Assembly (NCBI RefSeq): GCF_900101905.1
Contig: NZ_FNAJ01000018.1
Span: 100,462 to 164,461 of the forward strand
Length of the DNA stretch: 64,000 nt
Direction: 5' to 3'
Source of the DNA: Myxococcus virescens
GTDB taxonomy: Bacteria; Myxococcota; Myxococcia; Myxococcales; Myxococcaceae
The notes under the pieces are model-generated. The model was not told the origin of the DNA and ran no database searches. It was given only the letters and a program-made list of their open reading frames with translations. This document shows, in pieces, positions 1-7,976 of this stretch (positions are counted from its first letter, which is position 1; every line of letters starts with the position of its first letter). The position numbers and the translations under genes were made by a program.

Positions 1-149
1 GGATCCCTCACGGTGGTGAGCGCGTGCAGGTTGGCGATGAAGTAGTACCCCTCGCCTTCATCCTGGAGCTGCACGAACTGGCGGAGCGCGCCGTAGTAGT
101 TGCCGATGTGCAGCCTGCCGGACGACTGCACTCCTGAAAGAATTCGCAT
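1..149 (-). CDS. trpS: Tryptophan--tRNA ligase, N-terminal part (cut by window edge)
   Basis: This is the first 49 codons of a gene running off the left edge. It begins at an ATG read from 149 to 147. The translation starts MRILSGVQSSGRLHIGNYYG and continues to TTVRD. The Ser-Gly-(x)-(x)-HIGN-(Y)-(Y)-GAL stretch near residues 7-22 is the class I synthetase HIGH-type signature in the form specific to tryptophanyl-tRNA synthetase. The enzyme charges tRNA-Trp in the cytoplasm. There is no stop codon in the window, so it is easily missed. It diverges from the DUF4388 gene across about 260 bp that must hold both promoters; no clear promoter motif was recognised there. Confidence 0.93.
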   Translation of the reverse strand, partial: MRILSGVQSSGRLHIGNYYGALRQFVQLQDEGEGYYFIANLHALTTVRD

Positions 150-408
150 GGACTCGCTCTGATTCGGTTGGGCGGAATCGGGAATCGGACGGGGCTCGTT
201 CGCACACCCGACGCGGCCCTGCAACCGTCCGTTGCCCGTGTCCTGCGCCCGTTCAGTATCCGAAGTCAAGACGGACTCTCCCTGGAACTTTGCGTCCCGC
301 CAGGAAATCCCGAGCAAATTCAGGCACTTGCAATTGAATCACAGTGGGGTGCGCCGGTACCCTTGGGGTTCCTCACGCGGGCCAACCCACCTTGGAGGAA
401 GCACCTGC

Positions 409-1581
409 ATGGAGCCATTCAACGGAAGTCTCGCCAACTATCGCTTGCAGTTGGTGATGCCGCCGCTGTTCAGCGCGCCCGGGGTTGAAGGGGTGCTGAG
501 CGTGGAACGTGGCGCGGTGCGGCGCTGCTTCCACGTCAAGGACGGCTACCTGGTGGGCGAGAGCTCCAACGACCCACGCGAGCACCTGGCCCAAATCCTG
601 GTGAACCTCCGCATCCTGGACGCCCCCCGCGCCGCGGCGGCCTTCGAAGCGGCCGAGGGGGCGGGCATGCCCTACGGCACCTTCCTGGTCCAGCGCTGCT
701 TCGTGGAGCTGCCCCGCCTCATTGAGGCCCTGGAGCACAAGGCGCGCGAGTCCCTGTTCGACTGCTACGCCTGGGAGTCCGGCGAGGTGGGGTTCACCCC
801 TGGCCTGCCGCCCTCAACCCGGGCCATTGGGCTCAAGCTGTCGCTGTCCACCCTGCACCGTGACGCGGTGTCGCGGCAGCGCGAGTGGAGCATGTTCCGC
901 GACATCTTCCCTCGGATGGACACGACGTTCCGCGTCTTCCGCGAGTTCGCCGTGGAGACGTACTCGGAGGAGGAGGACGTCCTGCTGGACCTGGCCGCGA
1001 GCGGCGCCACGCTGGGAGAGCTGCTGGCGAGCGCCCGGGAGGCCCCACTCTTCGCCGCGCGCTGGGTGCTGCACCTGTACCGGCGGGGGGCCCTGGCCCC
1101 GCGCAAGGCCCTCGGCCCCCGATTGGGTGAAGCCGCCGAGTTGGAGGAGCTGCTCACCCTGGTGAAGCGCTTCCTGGAAGCCGGCCAGTATGACCATGCC
1201 GTCGCCCTGGCCGCGCAAATCCTGGAGCAAGGCCCCGTCCCCGAAGCCCACGCCCTGTACCGCGAGGCGGAGATCCGCCTGACGCTGGCCCTCAGTGACG
1301 AGCTCTTCGCGCTCGACGGGCGCCTGGTGTTCGAGCCGATTCCGCGCCCCACCCCGCCCGACCTGACGGCGGATGACCTGTACCTGTACTCGAAGCTGCG
1401 CGGCAGCCGGAGCATCCGGCAGGCCCTGCGCACGGCGGCCATGGGCGAGCTCGCCGCGTCCCGCTCCGTACACCGGCTGATGGCGTCCGGGCTGATTCGC
1501 GTGGCCCCGCTGCCAGGGAGCGGGCCCCGGCGGGCCCACACGGACCCGTTCGGCCTCCCCATCCACGGCGTGGGGAGCTGA
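409..1581 (+). CDS. DUF4388 domain-containing protein
   Basis: A 390-residue soluble protein. The start is the ATG at 409, because GGAGGAA (394-400) lies nine bases upstream; the longer frame opening at 232 has no such site. The N-terminal half (about residues 1-150) has the DUF4388 look: a short MEPFNGSLANYRL start, then hydrophobic and charged segments containing LFDCYAWESGEVGF. These domains are abundant in myxobacteria and delta-proteobacteria, often fused to response regulators or TPR segments. The C-terminal half is helical and Leu/Ala-rich, and may be TPR-like around residues 240-300. There is no signal peptide or membrane segment. The molecular function is not known; family context suggests a signalling or motility scaffold. 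Confidence 0.8.
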   Translation: MEPFNGSLANYRLQLVMPPLFSAPGVEGVLSVERGAVRRCFHVKDGYLVGESSNDPREHLAQILVNLRILDAPRAAAAFEAAEGAGMPYGTFLVQRCFVELPRLIEALEHKARESLFDCYAWESGEVGFTPGLPPSTRAIGLKLSLSTLHRDAVSRQREWSMFRDIFPRMDTTFRVFREFAVETYSEEEDVLLDLAASGATLGELLASAREAPLFAARWVLHLYRRGALAPRKALGPRLGEAAELEELLTLVKRFLEAGQYDHAVALAAQILEQGPVPEAHALYREAEIRLTLALSDELFALDGRLVFEPIPRPTPPDLTADDLYLYSKLRGSRSIRQALRTAAMGELAASRSVHRLMASGLIRVAPLPGSGPRRAHTDPFGLPIHGVGS

Positions 1582-1632
1582 GCGCCAGCGGACGGAACGT
1601 TCCGCCCACGGCGCCGAGGCCCCGGACCGCCC

Positions 1633-2565
1633 CTACCGCGCGGCGGCCCGCGTCTTCTTCGCCTTGGGGACGAAGACGTCGCTGCGCGGGTGGAACTCGT
1701 CGTACACGGACCGCAGCCGGGCGGCGTTCACGTGGGTATAGATTTGCGTCGTGGCGAGGTCCGCGTGCCCCAGCATCTGCTGGACGGCGCGCAGGTCCGC
1801 GCCGCGCTCCACCAGGTGCGTGGCGAACGAATGCCGCAGCTTGTGGGGCGATAGCGGCTTCACGATGCCCGCCTTCAGCGCGTACCGCTTGAGCAGCTTC
1901 CAGAAGCCCTGCCGCGTGAAGCCAGAACCTCGCGGCGTGACGAACAACGCCTGGGACTTGCGCTGCCCCAGCACCGCCGGCCGGGAGTCCGCCAGGTACG
2001 CCTGGACCTTCTCGATGGCCACGCTCCCCAGCGGGACGAGCCGCTCCTTGGCGCCCTTGCCCTTCGCCACCAGATAGCCCGCCGTGAGCTGCACGTCGTT
2101 GATGCCCAGCCCACACAACTCGCTCACGCGGAGGCCGGTGGCGTACAGCACCTCCAGCATGGCCTTGTCACGCACGCCCGTGGACGTGCGCTCGTCCGGG
2201 GCCGCCAGCAGCTGCTCGACCTCTTCCAGGGTGAGGAACGACGGCAGCTTCCGGGCCGACCGGGGGGTGTCCAGGTCCTCCGTCGGGTCCTTGTCCGCCA
2301 TGCGCTCGGCGACGAGGAACCGGTGGAAGCCGCGCAGGGCCGCCAGGTGACGGGCCTGGCTGCGCTTGCCCAAGCCCCGCTTGCCCAGCGAGGCCAGGTG
2401 CGCGGACACGTCCTCCTGCCGCGCCTGCGTCACGTCGGAGACGCCGCGGGAGCGCAGGTCCTCGAAGTACACGTTGATGTCGGCGGCGTAGGCGTCCACC
2501 GTCTTGCCGGACAGTCCGCGCTCCGCGCGGATGAAGGCGATGAACGCATCGAGCATTCCTTCCAT
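1633..2565 (-). CDS. xerD: Tyrosine recombinase XerD
   Basis: A site-specific recombinase of 310 residues that resolves chromosome dimers at dif sites, normally with XerC and FtsK. The ATG at 2565 (MEGMLDAFIAF) is preferred over the in-frame upstream ATG at 2601 because it gives the usual XerD length. An N-terminal SAM-like core-binding domain occupies roughly residues 1-95. The catalytic domain carries Arg in TGLRVSEL, Lys in the GKGAKER hairpin, HKLRH, LGH and the nucleophilic Tyr in QIYTH. The C-terminus VYDEFHPRS resembles the XerD ending (HHPR) rather than XerC. It converges on the DUF4388 gene with 51 bp between stops. All catalytic residues are present. Confidence 0.94.
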   Translation of the reverse strand: MEGMLDAFIAFIRAERGLSGKTVDAYAADINVYFEDLRSRGVSDVTQARQEDVSAHLASLGKRGLGKRSQARHLAALRGFHRFLVAERMADKDPTEDLDTPRSARKLPSFLTLEEVEQLLAAPDERTSTGVRDKAMLEVLYATGLRVSELCGLGINDVQLTAGYLVAKGKGAKERLVPLGSVAIEKVQAYLADSRPAVLGQRKSQALFVTPRGSGFTRQGFWKLLKRYALKAGIVKPLSPHKLRHSFATHLVERGADLRAVQQMLGHADLATTQIYTHVNAARLRSVYDEFHPRSDVFVPKAKKTRAAAR

Positions 2566-2610
2566 CGCCGCGCAGGCTACCGGAGGCGCGCGGCGAGGCA
2601 ACTCAGCGGC

Positions 2611-3591
2611 TCAGGCCCGGGGCTCCCTCGCCCCCTCCGGCGACGCCGACTCCAGCGCCTGAACCACCCACGGCCAGCCCACCACGATGTTCCCCGGCGA
2701 GCGCAGGCAGGCATCCGCCACCGCCAGCACCTCCGCCGGCCGCGAGCGCACCGCCAGCGCCAGATGCCGCCCCAGGAAGGGATGCGGCAGATAGCTGAGG
2801 TTGTGGTGACGCACCGGCACCCAGCCCAGCGTGGGCCGCCCCGTCCAGCGCTCCACGGCGTACGCCACCGCGGACGCCAGCACCTCCAGCGCATAGAGCG
2901 GCAGCCGGAACGCACTCACCAGGAAGGCCACCAACGCACTGGCGGCCACCGCGCCGGCGTAGGACGGATTCGTCGTCCCACTCCAGAGCAGCATCGGCGT
3001 CAGGCTGGCGAGGATGGCCGCCATCTGGACCCGCACCACGGAGGGGCCCCGGCCAATGGCGATGCCGCTGATGCTCCCACACGCCAACCCAGCCACGCTC
3101 CCCAGGCACACCCCCACCACCATGCCCGCCACCCCACCCAGCTCCGGCCCGAAGGCATCCGCGGCCGTGGCGTGCAGCCCCAGCAGCGTGGCCAGACTGG
3201 ACAGCGAGCCCAGCAGAACGCCCGCGGCCAGCCCCAACACCTGCGCCACCAGCAGCCCCACCGCCGAGCAGAACAGCGCCGACAACACCCAGCCTCGCTC
3301 CAGCGGCAGGCCCGCCGTCACGAGCGCCAGGCCCAGCACCTGCGTCACCACCGGCGCGCCGACGAGCAGCAACAGCAGCATGCGCCGGACATAGACGGCC
3401 GTGGCCCGGTCTCCCTCGGACTGCTCGCGACACAACGTCCCCAGCCGTGCGCCCGGAACGCGGATGCCCGCGGCTCGCAGCCGGTAGTGCAGGTCCACCG
3501 GCCGGAACAGGAGCAACAGCAGTAATTTGAGCAGCCCTGGGACCTGCTCCGGTGCATCCACGGAGCTCGGCCGTGTTCCCCCCTGTGCCAA
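2611..3591 (-). CDS. Polytopic membrane protein of unknown function
   Basis: A 326-residue protein that I do not recognise. About residues 70-245 hold several long Leu/Ala/Gly/Val-rich hydrophobic stretches, which I read as five or six membrane segments. They are followed by a soluble C-terminal tail of about 75 residues with HHNLSYLPHPFLGRH. The likely start is a TTG at 3591, preceded by a GGGGGA purine run about five bases away; an in-frame GTG at 3561 is the alternative. Twenty-two bases separate it from the upstream yciO-like gene, so the two may be co-transcribed. No catalytic motif is visible. Confidence 0.6.
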   Translation of the reverse strand: MAQGGTRPSSVDAPEQVPGLLKLLLLLLFRPVDLHYRLRAAGIRVPGARLGTLCREQSEGDRATAVYVRRMLLLLLVGAPVVTQVLGLALVTAGLPLERGWVLSALFCSAVGLLVAQVLGLAAGVLLGSLSSLATLLGLHATAADAFGPELGGVAGMVVGVCLGSVAGLACGSISGIAIGRGPSVVRVQMAAILASLTPMLLWSGTTNPSYAGAVAASALVAFLVSAFRLPLYALEVLASAVAYAVERWTGRPTLGWVPVRHHNLSYLPHPFLGRHLALAVRSRPAEVLAVADACLRSPGNIVVGWPWVVQALESASPEGAREPRA

Positions 3592-3613
3592 GAAATCCCC
3601 CTATTCTCGGGTT

Positions 3614-4225
3614 CTAGTCCTCCAGCCTACCCTTCCCCTGCCGGAGGATTTCAAGTGAATCGCCGATGAGTGAAATCACGGTCGACGGTTCATTGAGCGT
3701 CACGCCCCCGTCAAGGATGAGGTCCAGGCCGTGGCCCAGCGCTTCCTTGATATCCTTTGCGTCCGTGAGGGGCTCACCCTCCGTATTGGTCGCGGAGGTC
3801 GTCACCAGAGGGCGGCCCAGGGCTCGGGTCAGCTCGCGAACGAGCGCCGAGTCCGGCACCCGGATGCCCACCTGCTTCTGCTTGGACATCATCAGGTCCG
3901 GCACCAGACGCGTCGCTTCCAGGATGAAGGTGAACGCACCCGGAGTGAGGCTCTTCATGGTCCGGTACGCGAAGTTGCTCACGTGCGCGTAGCGGGCCAC
4001 GTCCGACAGGTCGGGGCAGAGAAAGGACAGGGGCTTCTTCTTGTCGCGTCCCTTGAGCTGGTACAGCCGCTCGATGCCCTTCTTGGAGCTCAAGTCGCAG
4101 CCGAGCCCGAAGTACGTGTCCGTCGGGTAGGCCAGCAGGCCGCCGCGCCCCAGCAGCTCCACCGCTCGTTGGATGTGGCGGGGTGAAGGGTGCTCCGTGT
4201 CCACCTCGAGGATGGGTGCGGCCAT
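3614..4225 (-). CDS. yciO: YciO/Sua5/YrdC family protein (threonylcarbamoyl-AMP synthase type)
   Basis: A 203-residue cytoplasmic protein starting at the ATG at 4225 (MAAPILEVDTEHP). The family fold binds ATP and L-threonine and makes threonylcarbamoyl-AMP for the tRNA t6A modification. Recognisable family blocks are GGLLAYPTDTYFGLGCD near residue 35, KGRDKKKPLSFLC near residue 60, TPGAFTFILEA near residue 95, and VTTSATNTEGEP near residue 141. Length and the block order match E. coli YciO (about 206 residues) better than TsaC or full-length Sua5, so whether it is the housekeeping t6A enzyme or the less active YciO paralogue is open. It lies 53 bp downstream of a cation antiporter gene on the same strand. 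Confidence 0.85.
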   Translation of the reverse strand: MAAPILEVDTEHPSPRHIQRAVELLGRGGLLAYPTDTYFGLGCDLSSKKGIERLYQLKGRDKKKPLSFLCPDLSDVARYAHVSNFAYRTMKSLTPGAFTFILEATRLVPDLMMSKQKQVGIRVPDSALVRELTRALGRPLVTTSATNTEGEPLTDAKDIKEALGHGLDLILDGGVTLNEPSTVISLIGDSLEILRQGKGRLED

Positions 4226-4278
4226 GATGTCCTCCGTGCCTCCTGTGACTGCTGCTGAAGGTGTGGATGCCTGACAGC

Positions 4279-5577
4279 CTATGCCGTTCCCTGCGCGTCG
4301 TCCGCGCGGATCTCCCCGGAGGCCGCCAACGCGCGCCGGGTGAGGACCGGCCCCACCAGCTCGTGGGCGGTAATCATGGCGACGATGAGCACCTCCACCT
4401 GGGGTCCAAAGGTCGGAAATGTCCTGGACACCAGGGCCGCCAGGCCAAACGTCACGCCCGCCTGGGAGATGAGTCCCATCCACAGGTAGCGCTTGAGCCG
4501 CGGGTCGTCCGCGGGGGCGAAGCGGCGGCAGGAGAGCCAGATGGCCACGCCGCGCAGCGCGACCAGCAACATCGCCGCCGGCCCCACCGTCAGCAGGGAG
4601 TCCAGCTTCAGCCCCGCGCCCGCCGCGGCGAAGAAGAGCGCGAACACGGGCAGCCCCGCCTGCTGGATGGCGTTGTGGATGCGCTCGCCCGCGTGCTCGT
4701 CCAGGTTCGCGATGAGCGCCCCGGCCGCCAGCGACACCAGCAGCGGGGACAGGTGCAGGCGCGTGCCCCCTTCCGCCGCGGCGAAGCACAGGCCCACCAG
4801 GAACAGCGGCAGCTCCTGCTTCACGCCGCGCATGTAGATGAGCATGCCCACGGCCAGCACGAGCCCCACCACCACCGAGCCGAACAGCTCCCACCCCACC
4901 CCGCCCAGCAGCTCCGTCACGTCCAGCCCGCCGCCGAAGCTCGCCTTCGTCAGGCCCGCGGCCAGCGCGAAGGCCACCATCACCAGCAAGTCGCCGATGA
5001 TGACCAGCGCCATCAGGAACTCCGTGAAGGCGCCGCGCGCGCTCGTCTCCTGGACGATGGCGATGGTGACGGTGGGTGAGAACGACACCACCACCGTGGA
5101 CAGCAGCGCGCTGACCGCCAGCGCCTGGGGCACCGTCATGTCCGCCAGGAAGGGCAGGAAGGGCTTGAGCGCGAAGGTGGCCCCGAAGCACACCAGGAAG
5201 GTGACGCCGCACACGGCCGCGCACAGCAACGCCACGCGCGCGCCCACGCGGCGGATGAGCCCCAACCGGAGCTCCGTGCCGGCCACCAGCGCGATGAGGC
5301 TCACCGCCAGCCCCTTCACCAGCTCCAGCCCCTTCACGCCCGCGTTCGGGATGAAGCCCAGCGCATAGGGCCCCACCGCCACGCCCACCAGCAGGTAACC
5401 GGTGAGGCGAGGCAGGCCCAGGCCCTTGGCCACCTTTCCCGCGAACAGGCCGCACAACAGCAGCGCGCCCGCCGCCAGCATCACCGGAGTCCCCGAGTCC
5501 GCCCGGAGCACCTGTGCCCGGCTGATGATGGCCAGGAGCACCATCAACAGCAGCAGTCGGATGACCGCGCCCTTCAT
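4279..5577 (-). CDS. Cation:proton antiporter, CPA2/KefB-like membrane protein
   Basis: A 432-residue polytopic inner-membrane protein of the sodium/hydrogen exchanger superfamily, expected to swap Na+ or K+ for protons. Twelve or so hydrophobic segments fill nearly the whole length. Family-like signatures are GLPRLTGYLLVGVAVGP near residue 55, LIALVAGTELRL near residue 95 and LISQAGVTFGLAAL near residue 375. There is no C-terminal RCK/TrkA-N domain, unlike KefB. Its ATG overlaps the stop of the upstream antiporter-like gene in an ATGA (5574-5577), so translation is likely coupled and the two proteins may work together. Confidence 0.85.
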   Translation of the reverse strand: MKGAVIRLLLLMVLLAIISRAQVLRADSGTPVMLAAGALLLCGLFAGKVAKGLGLPRLTGYLLVGVAVGPYALGFIPNAGVKGLELVKGLAVSLIALVAGTELRLGLIRRVGARVALLCAAVCGVTFLVCFGATFALKPFLPFLADMTVPQALAVSALLSTVVVSFSPTVTIAIVQETSARGAFTEFLMALVIIGDLLVMVAFALAAGLTKASFGGGLDVTELLGGVGWELFGSVVVGLVLAVGMLIYMRGVKQELPLFLVGLCFAAAEGGTRLHLSPLLVSLAAGALIANLDEHAGERIHNAIQQAGLPVFALFFAAAGAGLKLDSLLTVGPAAMLLVALRGVAIWLSCRRFAPADDPRLKRYLWMGLISQAGVTFGLAALVSRTFPTFGPQVEVLIVAMITAHELVGPVLTRRALAASGEIRADDAQGTA

Positions 5578-6794
5578 GCCGCCACCTTGTCGCTGTCAGC
5601 CGGGGTCTCGGACATGCTGCGAGGCGGGTCCACCACGTACTGGAAGGCCTGGCCCGCCAGCAGCTCGTTCACCACCGCGCCCATCACCACCACGTCCAGC
5701 ACGCGCCGCGACAGCCCTCCCGGCACGAGCATCCCGTACTCCGCCACCAGGCACAGCGCCAGGCCGCCCTGGGCGATCAGCGCGTAGCCCAGCCGGGGTG
5801 GCAGCACGAGCGTCTGCTGCGCCAACCGCCGCGCGAACCGGCCGCCCAGCATCTTCCCCAGGAAGCGCAGGCCCACGAAGGCGGGCATCAGTACCCAGGC
5901 CCAGTAGTCCCGCGCGTGCACCGCGCAGCCCACCAGGAACACGAGCACCAGGAACACGGGCCGCTCCACCCGGCCCAGCGCGCGCGCCACGCGCTCCGAG
6001 GTGCGGCCTCCCACCACCGCCAGCGTCGCCCCACACGCCACGCCCGCCAGCAAGGGCGACACCCGCAGGTACGCCGCCGCGCCGCTCACCAGCACCACGC
6101 CGCCCAGCGTCACCGTGGTCAGCTCCGCCAGGTCCTTCAACGAATGCGTGAGGAAGGCCAGCAGCGCCCCACACATGACGCCCAGCAGCAAGGCCAGACA
6201 CACCAGCCCCAGGCCTTCGCCCACGTTGCTGGCGGCGCCGATGATCAACGCCAGCGCCAGCACGCCCAGACCCACCGCGTCATCCAGCATGGTGAGCAGC
6301 GCCACGCCCAGGCCGCGCGCCCGGTCCAGGCGCCCCGCGCGCCACGCGAGCACGGCCGAGTGCCCCGAAGAAAGGCTGGCCGCCGCCCCCAACATCGCCG
6401 CCGCGCCCACCGCGCCGAGCAGGCCCCGGGCGGACGTGAAGACGAGCGGCACCAGCAATGGCAGCGCGACGAAGAAGAAGGCCGTTCCGGAGTGCGCCAG
6501 CCCCGACAGGTAGACGGACCGCGGCAACAGGCGCAGCAGCCGAGGCTCCAGGTTCAGCCCCAGCAGCACGCCCGCGGTGCCCAACCCCAGCGCCATCACC
6601 GGGCGCATGGCCTCCAGGTGCCGCTCGGTGAGCACCCCCGCCACGGAAGGCCCCAGGAAGATGCCGAGCAGAACGAAGAGGAAGCCGCTGGCCGCCAGTC
6701 TCGCCAGCGCCGGAAAGCGCCCCGGGTCCAGCGCACGGCTGGAGGCGAGCAGCGACAGCGCCGCGATGGATAGGAAGACGAGCAGCGCTTGCAC
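5574..6794 (-). CDS. CPA-type antiporter-like membrane protein, partner of the downstream antiporter
   Basis: A 406-residue polytopic membrane protein with the layout of Na+/H+ exchanger domains. It starts with a GTG at 6794. Visible blocks are GFLFVLLGIFLGPSVAG near residue 38, GTAGVLLGLNLEP near residue 72, and TMLDDAVGLGVLALAL near residue 170, where the paired Asp is a plausible ion-binding site. The C-terminal GYALIAQGGLALCLVAE block matches the last helices of CPA antiporters. It overlaps the next antiporter gene by 4 bp. Finding two separate full-length exchanger-like genes fused only by an overlap is unusual; they could form a heterodimer. Confidence 0.8.
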   Translation of the reverse strand: MQALLVFLSIAALSLLASSRALDPGRFPALARLAASGFLFVLLGIFLGPSVAGVLTERHLEAMRPVMALGLGTAGVLLGLNLEPRLLRLLPRSVYLSGLAHSGTAFFFVALPLLVPLVFTSARGLLGAVGAAAMLGAAASLSSGHSAVLAWRAGRLDRARGLGVALLTMLDDAVGLGVLALALIIGAASNVGEGLGLVCLALLLGVMCGALLAFLTHSLKDLAELTTVTLGGVVLVSGAAAYLRVSPLLAGVACGATLAVVGGRTSERVARALGRVERPVFLVLVFLVGCAVHARDYWAWVLMPAFVGLRFLGKMLGGRFARRLAQQTLVLPPRLGYALIAQGGLALCLVAEYGMLVPGGLSRRVLDVVVMGAVVNELLAGQAFQYVVDPPRSMSETPADSDKVAA

Positions 6795-6826
6795 AGCCCG
6801 TGCTTATAACGACGGGACGCTTCCCG

Positions 6827-7165
6827 TCACGACCGGCGATGCGTGGGCGCGGAAATCACTGGCATGGCGACCAGCCGTCCCATGGGCGGCTCGTCCGCGT
6901 CCATTTCCAATTGGACGCGCTGCACCAACCGTTCCATCTCCTCGGGGGGCAGGCCTGGCAACAAGCTCACCAGGATGACGCGATCGTCATCGGCGCCCAA
7001 CGCCAGACTGCGGAGCCCCGCGAACACGGGGACCTCGGCGGATAACGCCGCCGCCGCGCTCCGAGCCCGCACCACCAACGGCTCCGGGATACCGAACTCC
7101 CGGAGCCGGCGGATGGCCCGCTCGGTTCCTTCCAACTGTTCAAGGAACGTGATGACCAGGTACAC
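6827..7165 (-). CDS. Small soluble alpha/beta protein, possibly PII-like
   Basis: A 112-residue protein starting MYLVITFLEQLEGTERAIRR, without signal peptide or membrane segment. The pattern beta-(x)-alpha-(x)-beta (MYLVITFLE, then an amphipathic helix, then LVVRARSA, then VILVSLLPG) and the length resemble ferredoxin-like PII or CutA-type proteins, which often sit beside and regulate transporters. It lies 32 bp upstream of the antiporter pair on the same strand, so it may regulate them. The family assignment is an inference from secondary-structure pattern only; I do not recognise a signature. Confidence 0.55.
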   Translation of the reverse strand: MYLVITFLEQLEGTERAIRRLREFGIPEPLVVRARSAAAALSAEVPVFAGLRSLALGADDDRVILVSLLPGLPPEEMERLVQRVQLEMDADEPPMGRLVAMPVISAPTHRRS

Positions 7166-7211
7166 GCGGCCCTCTTAGTCGGTCCGCGAGTCTGGCGCCA
7201 CGCTCGCGGTG

Positions 7212-7667
7212 CTACTCGTTTTGACCCGGCCCCGCCGGCTCTCCGGAAGAAGGGGGGGTGGATGGCGCCGCACCCTCCTGGGGCGGAGCACCTGCCGCGC
7301 CCTCCTGCGCCGCCATGGCGGCCCGCGCGGCCCGCTTGCCCTCTTCGATGAGCTTCTTCACCTTCTGCCCACCCTTGCGGCCAATCTCCTCGTAGAAGTT
7401 CGGCCCTCGGGTGGCCTTCACCCGGTCGCCACCCTTCTTGCCGATCTCCTCGTAGAACTTGGCGCCGCGCTCGGCCTTCACCGTCTCGCCGCCCTTGCGG
7501 CCGATCTCCTCGTAGAAGGAGCGACCGCGCTCGGCCTTCACCGTGGCGCCGCCCTTGCGGCCGATCGTCTCGTAGAACTCGCGTCCGCGCTCGTTCCGGA
7601 CCGTCTCGCCACCCTTCCGACCCGCTTCGGCCACCGTCATGCTGCCCTTGTTGTCCTTGTCCGACAT
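7212..7667 (-). CDS. KGG-repeat (Em/LEA group 1-like) stress protein
   Basis: A 151-residue, very hydrophilic protein. It begins at the ATG at 7667, with AGGAGAT a few bases upstream. Residues 16-95 are four consecutive 20-residue repeats of the form GRKGGETVKAERGRxFYEEI, and a fifth partial unit starts at residue 96. This is the KGG motif shared by bacterial general-stress proteins and plant Em (LEA group 1) seed proteins, which protect against desiccation. The tail (about 110-151) is Ala/Pro/Gly/Glu-rich and probably disordered. In a spore former a desiccation role is reasonable, but it is inferred. The same repeats appear in the DNA with a 60-bp period. Confidence 0.88.
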   Translation of the reverse strand: MSDKDNKGSMTVAEAGRKGGETVRNERGREFYETIGRKGGATVKAERGRSFYEEIGRKGGETVKAERGAKFYEEIGKKGGDRVKATRGPNFYEEIGRKGGQKVKKLIEEGKRAARAAMAAQEGAAGAPPQEGAAPSTPPSSGEPAGPGQNE

Positions 7668-7976
7668 TTCCCTATCTCCTCTCGTGACTACCCCAGCCCT
7701 CGCCTTGGTGCCCCTTGCTTGAAACCTTGGGACGGAAGCGCCCCGATGCAAGCAAGCTCCGTACACCGCCAGCCGTTCACGCCTGATACGCCACACGAAA
7801 ACACCTGTGATTTCGTGGGTTTCGCAACGCCTGCCGAGCTTTCGGACCGGGCGGCGGGCTGCCCGGCCGGATGCTTTCATGTTGGAAACACCCCACTGCA
7901 CATTGCGGATTCCCGAAACCACCTTCACTTTCAGGCCCACGGCGCGGCGGAAGTGGGGCCGCGGGGGAGGTACGGC
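7668..7976. other. Divergent intergenic region
   Basis: This 309-bp stretch separates the KGG-repeat gene (minus) from the TVP38-family gene (plus) and should contain both promoters. It is less GC-rich than its surroundings, for example around 7780-7815 and 7865-7935. ORFs crossing it have no ribosome binding site and do not look like a protein family. No convincing promoter hexamers or inverted repeats were recognised. Confidence 0.5.

Noticed and set aside
232..408. Longer N-terminus for the DUF4388 protein
   Set aside because: The ATG at 409 has a good ribosome binding site and the family start; the upstream part lacks both.
1593..1604. 12-bp palindrome CGGAACGTTCCG between DUF4388 and xerD
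   Set aside because: It is short, single-copy and lies between convergent genes; it could be chance. No terminator features were seen.
7209..7976. Long N-terminal extension of the TVP38 gene
   Set aside because: It would overlap the KGG-repeat gene in antisense, and the GTG at 7977 has a good ribosome binding site.
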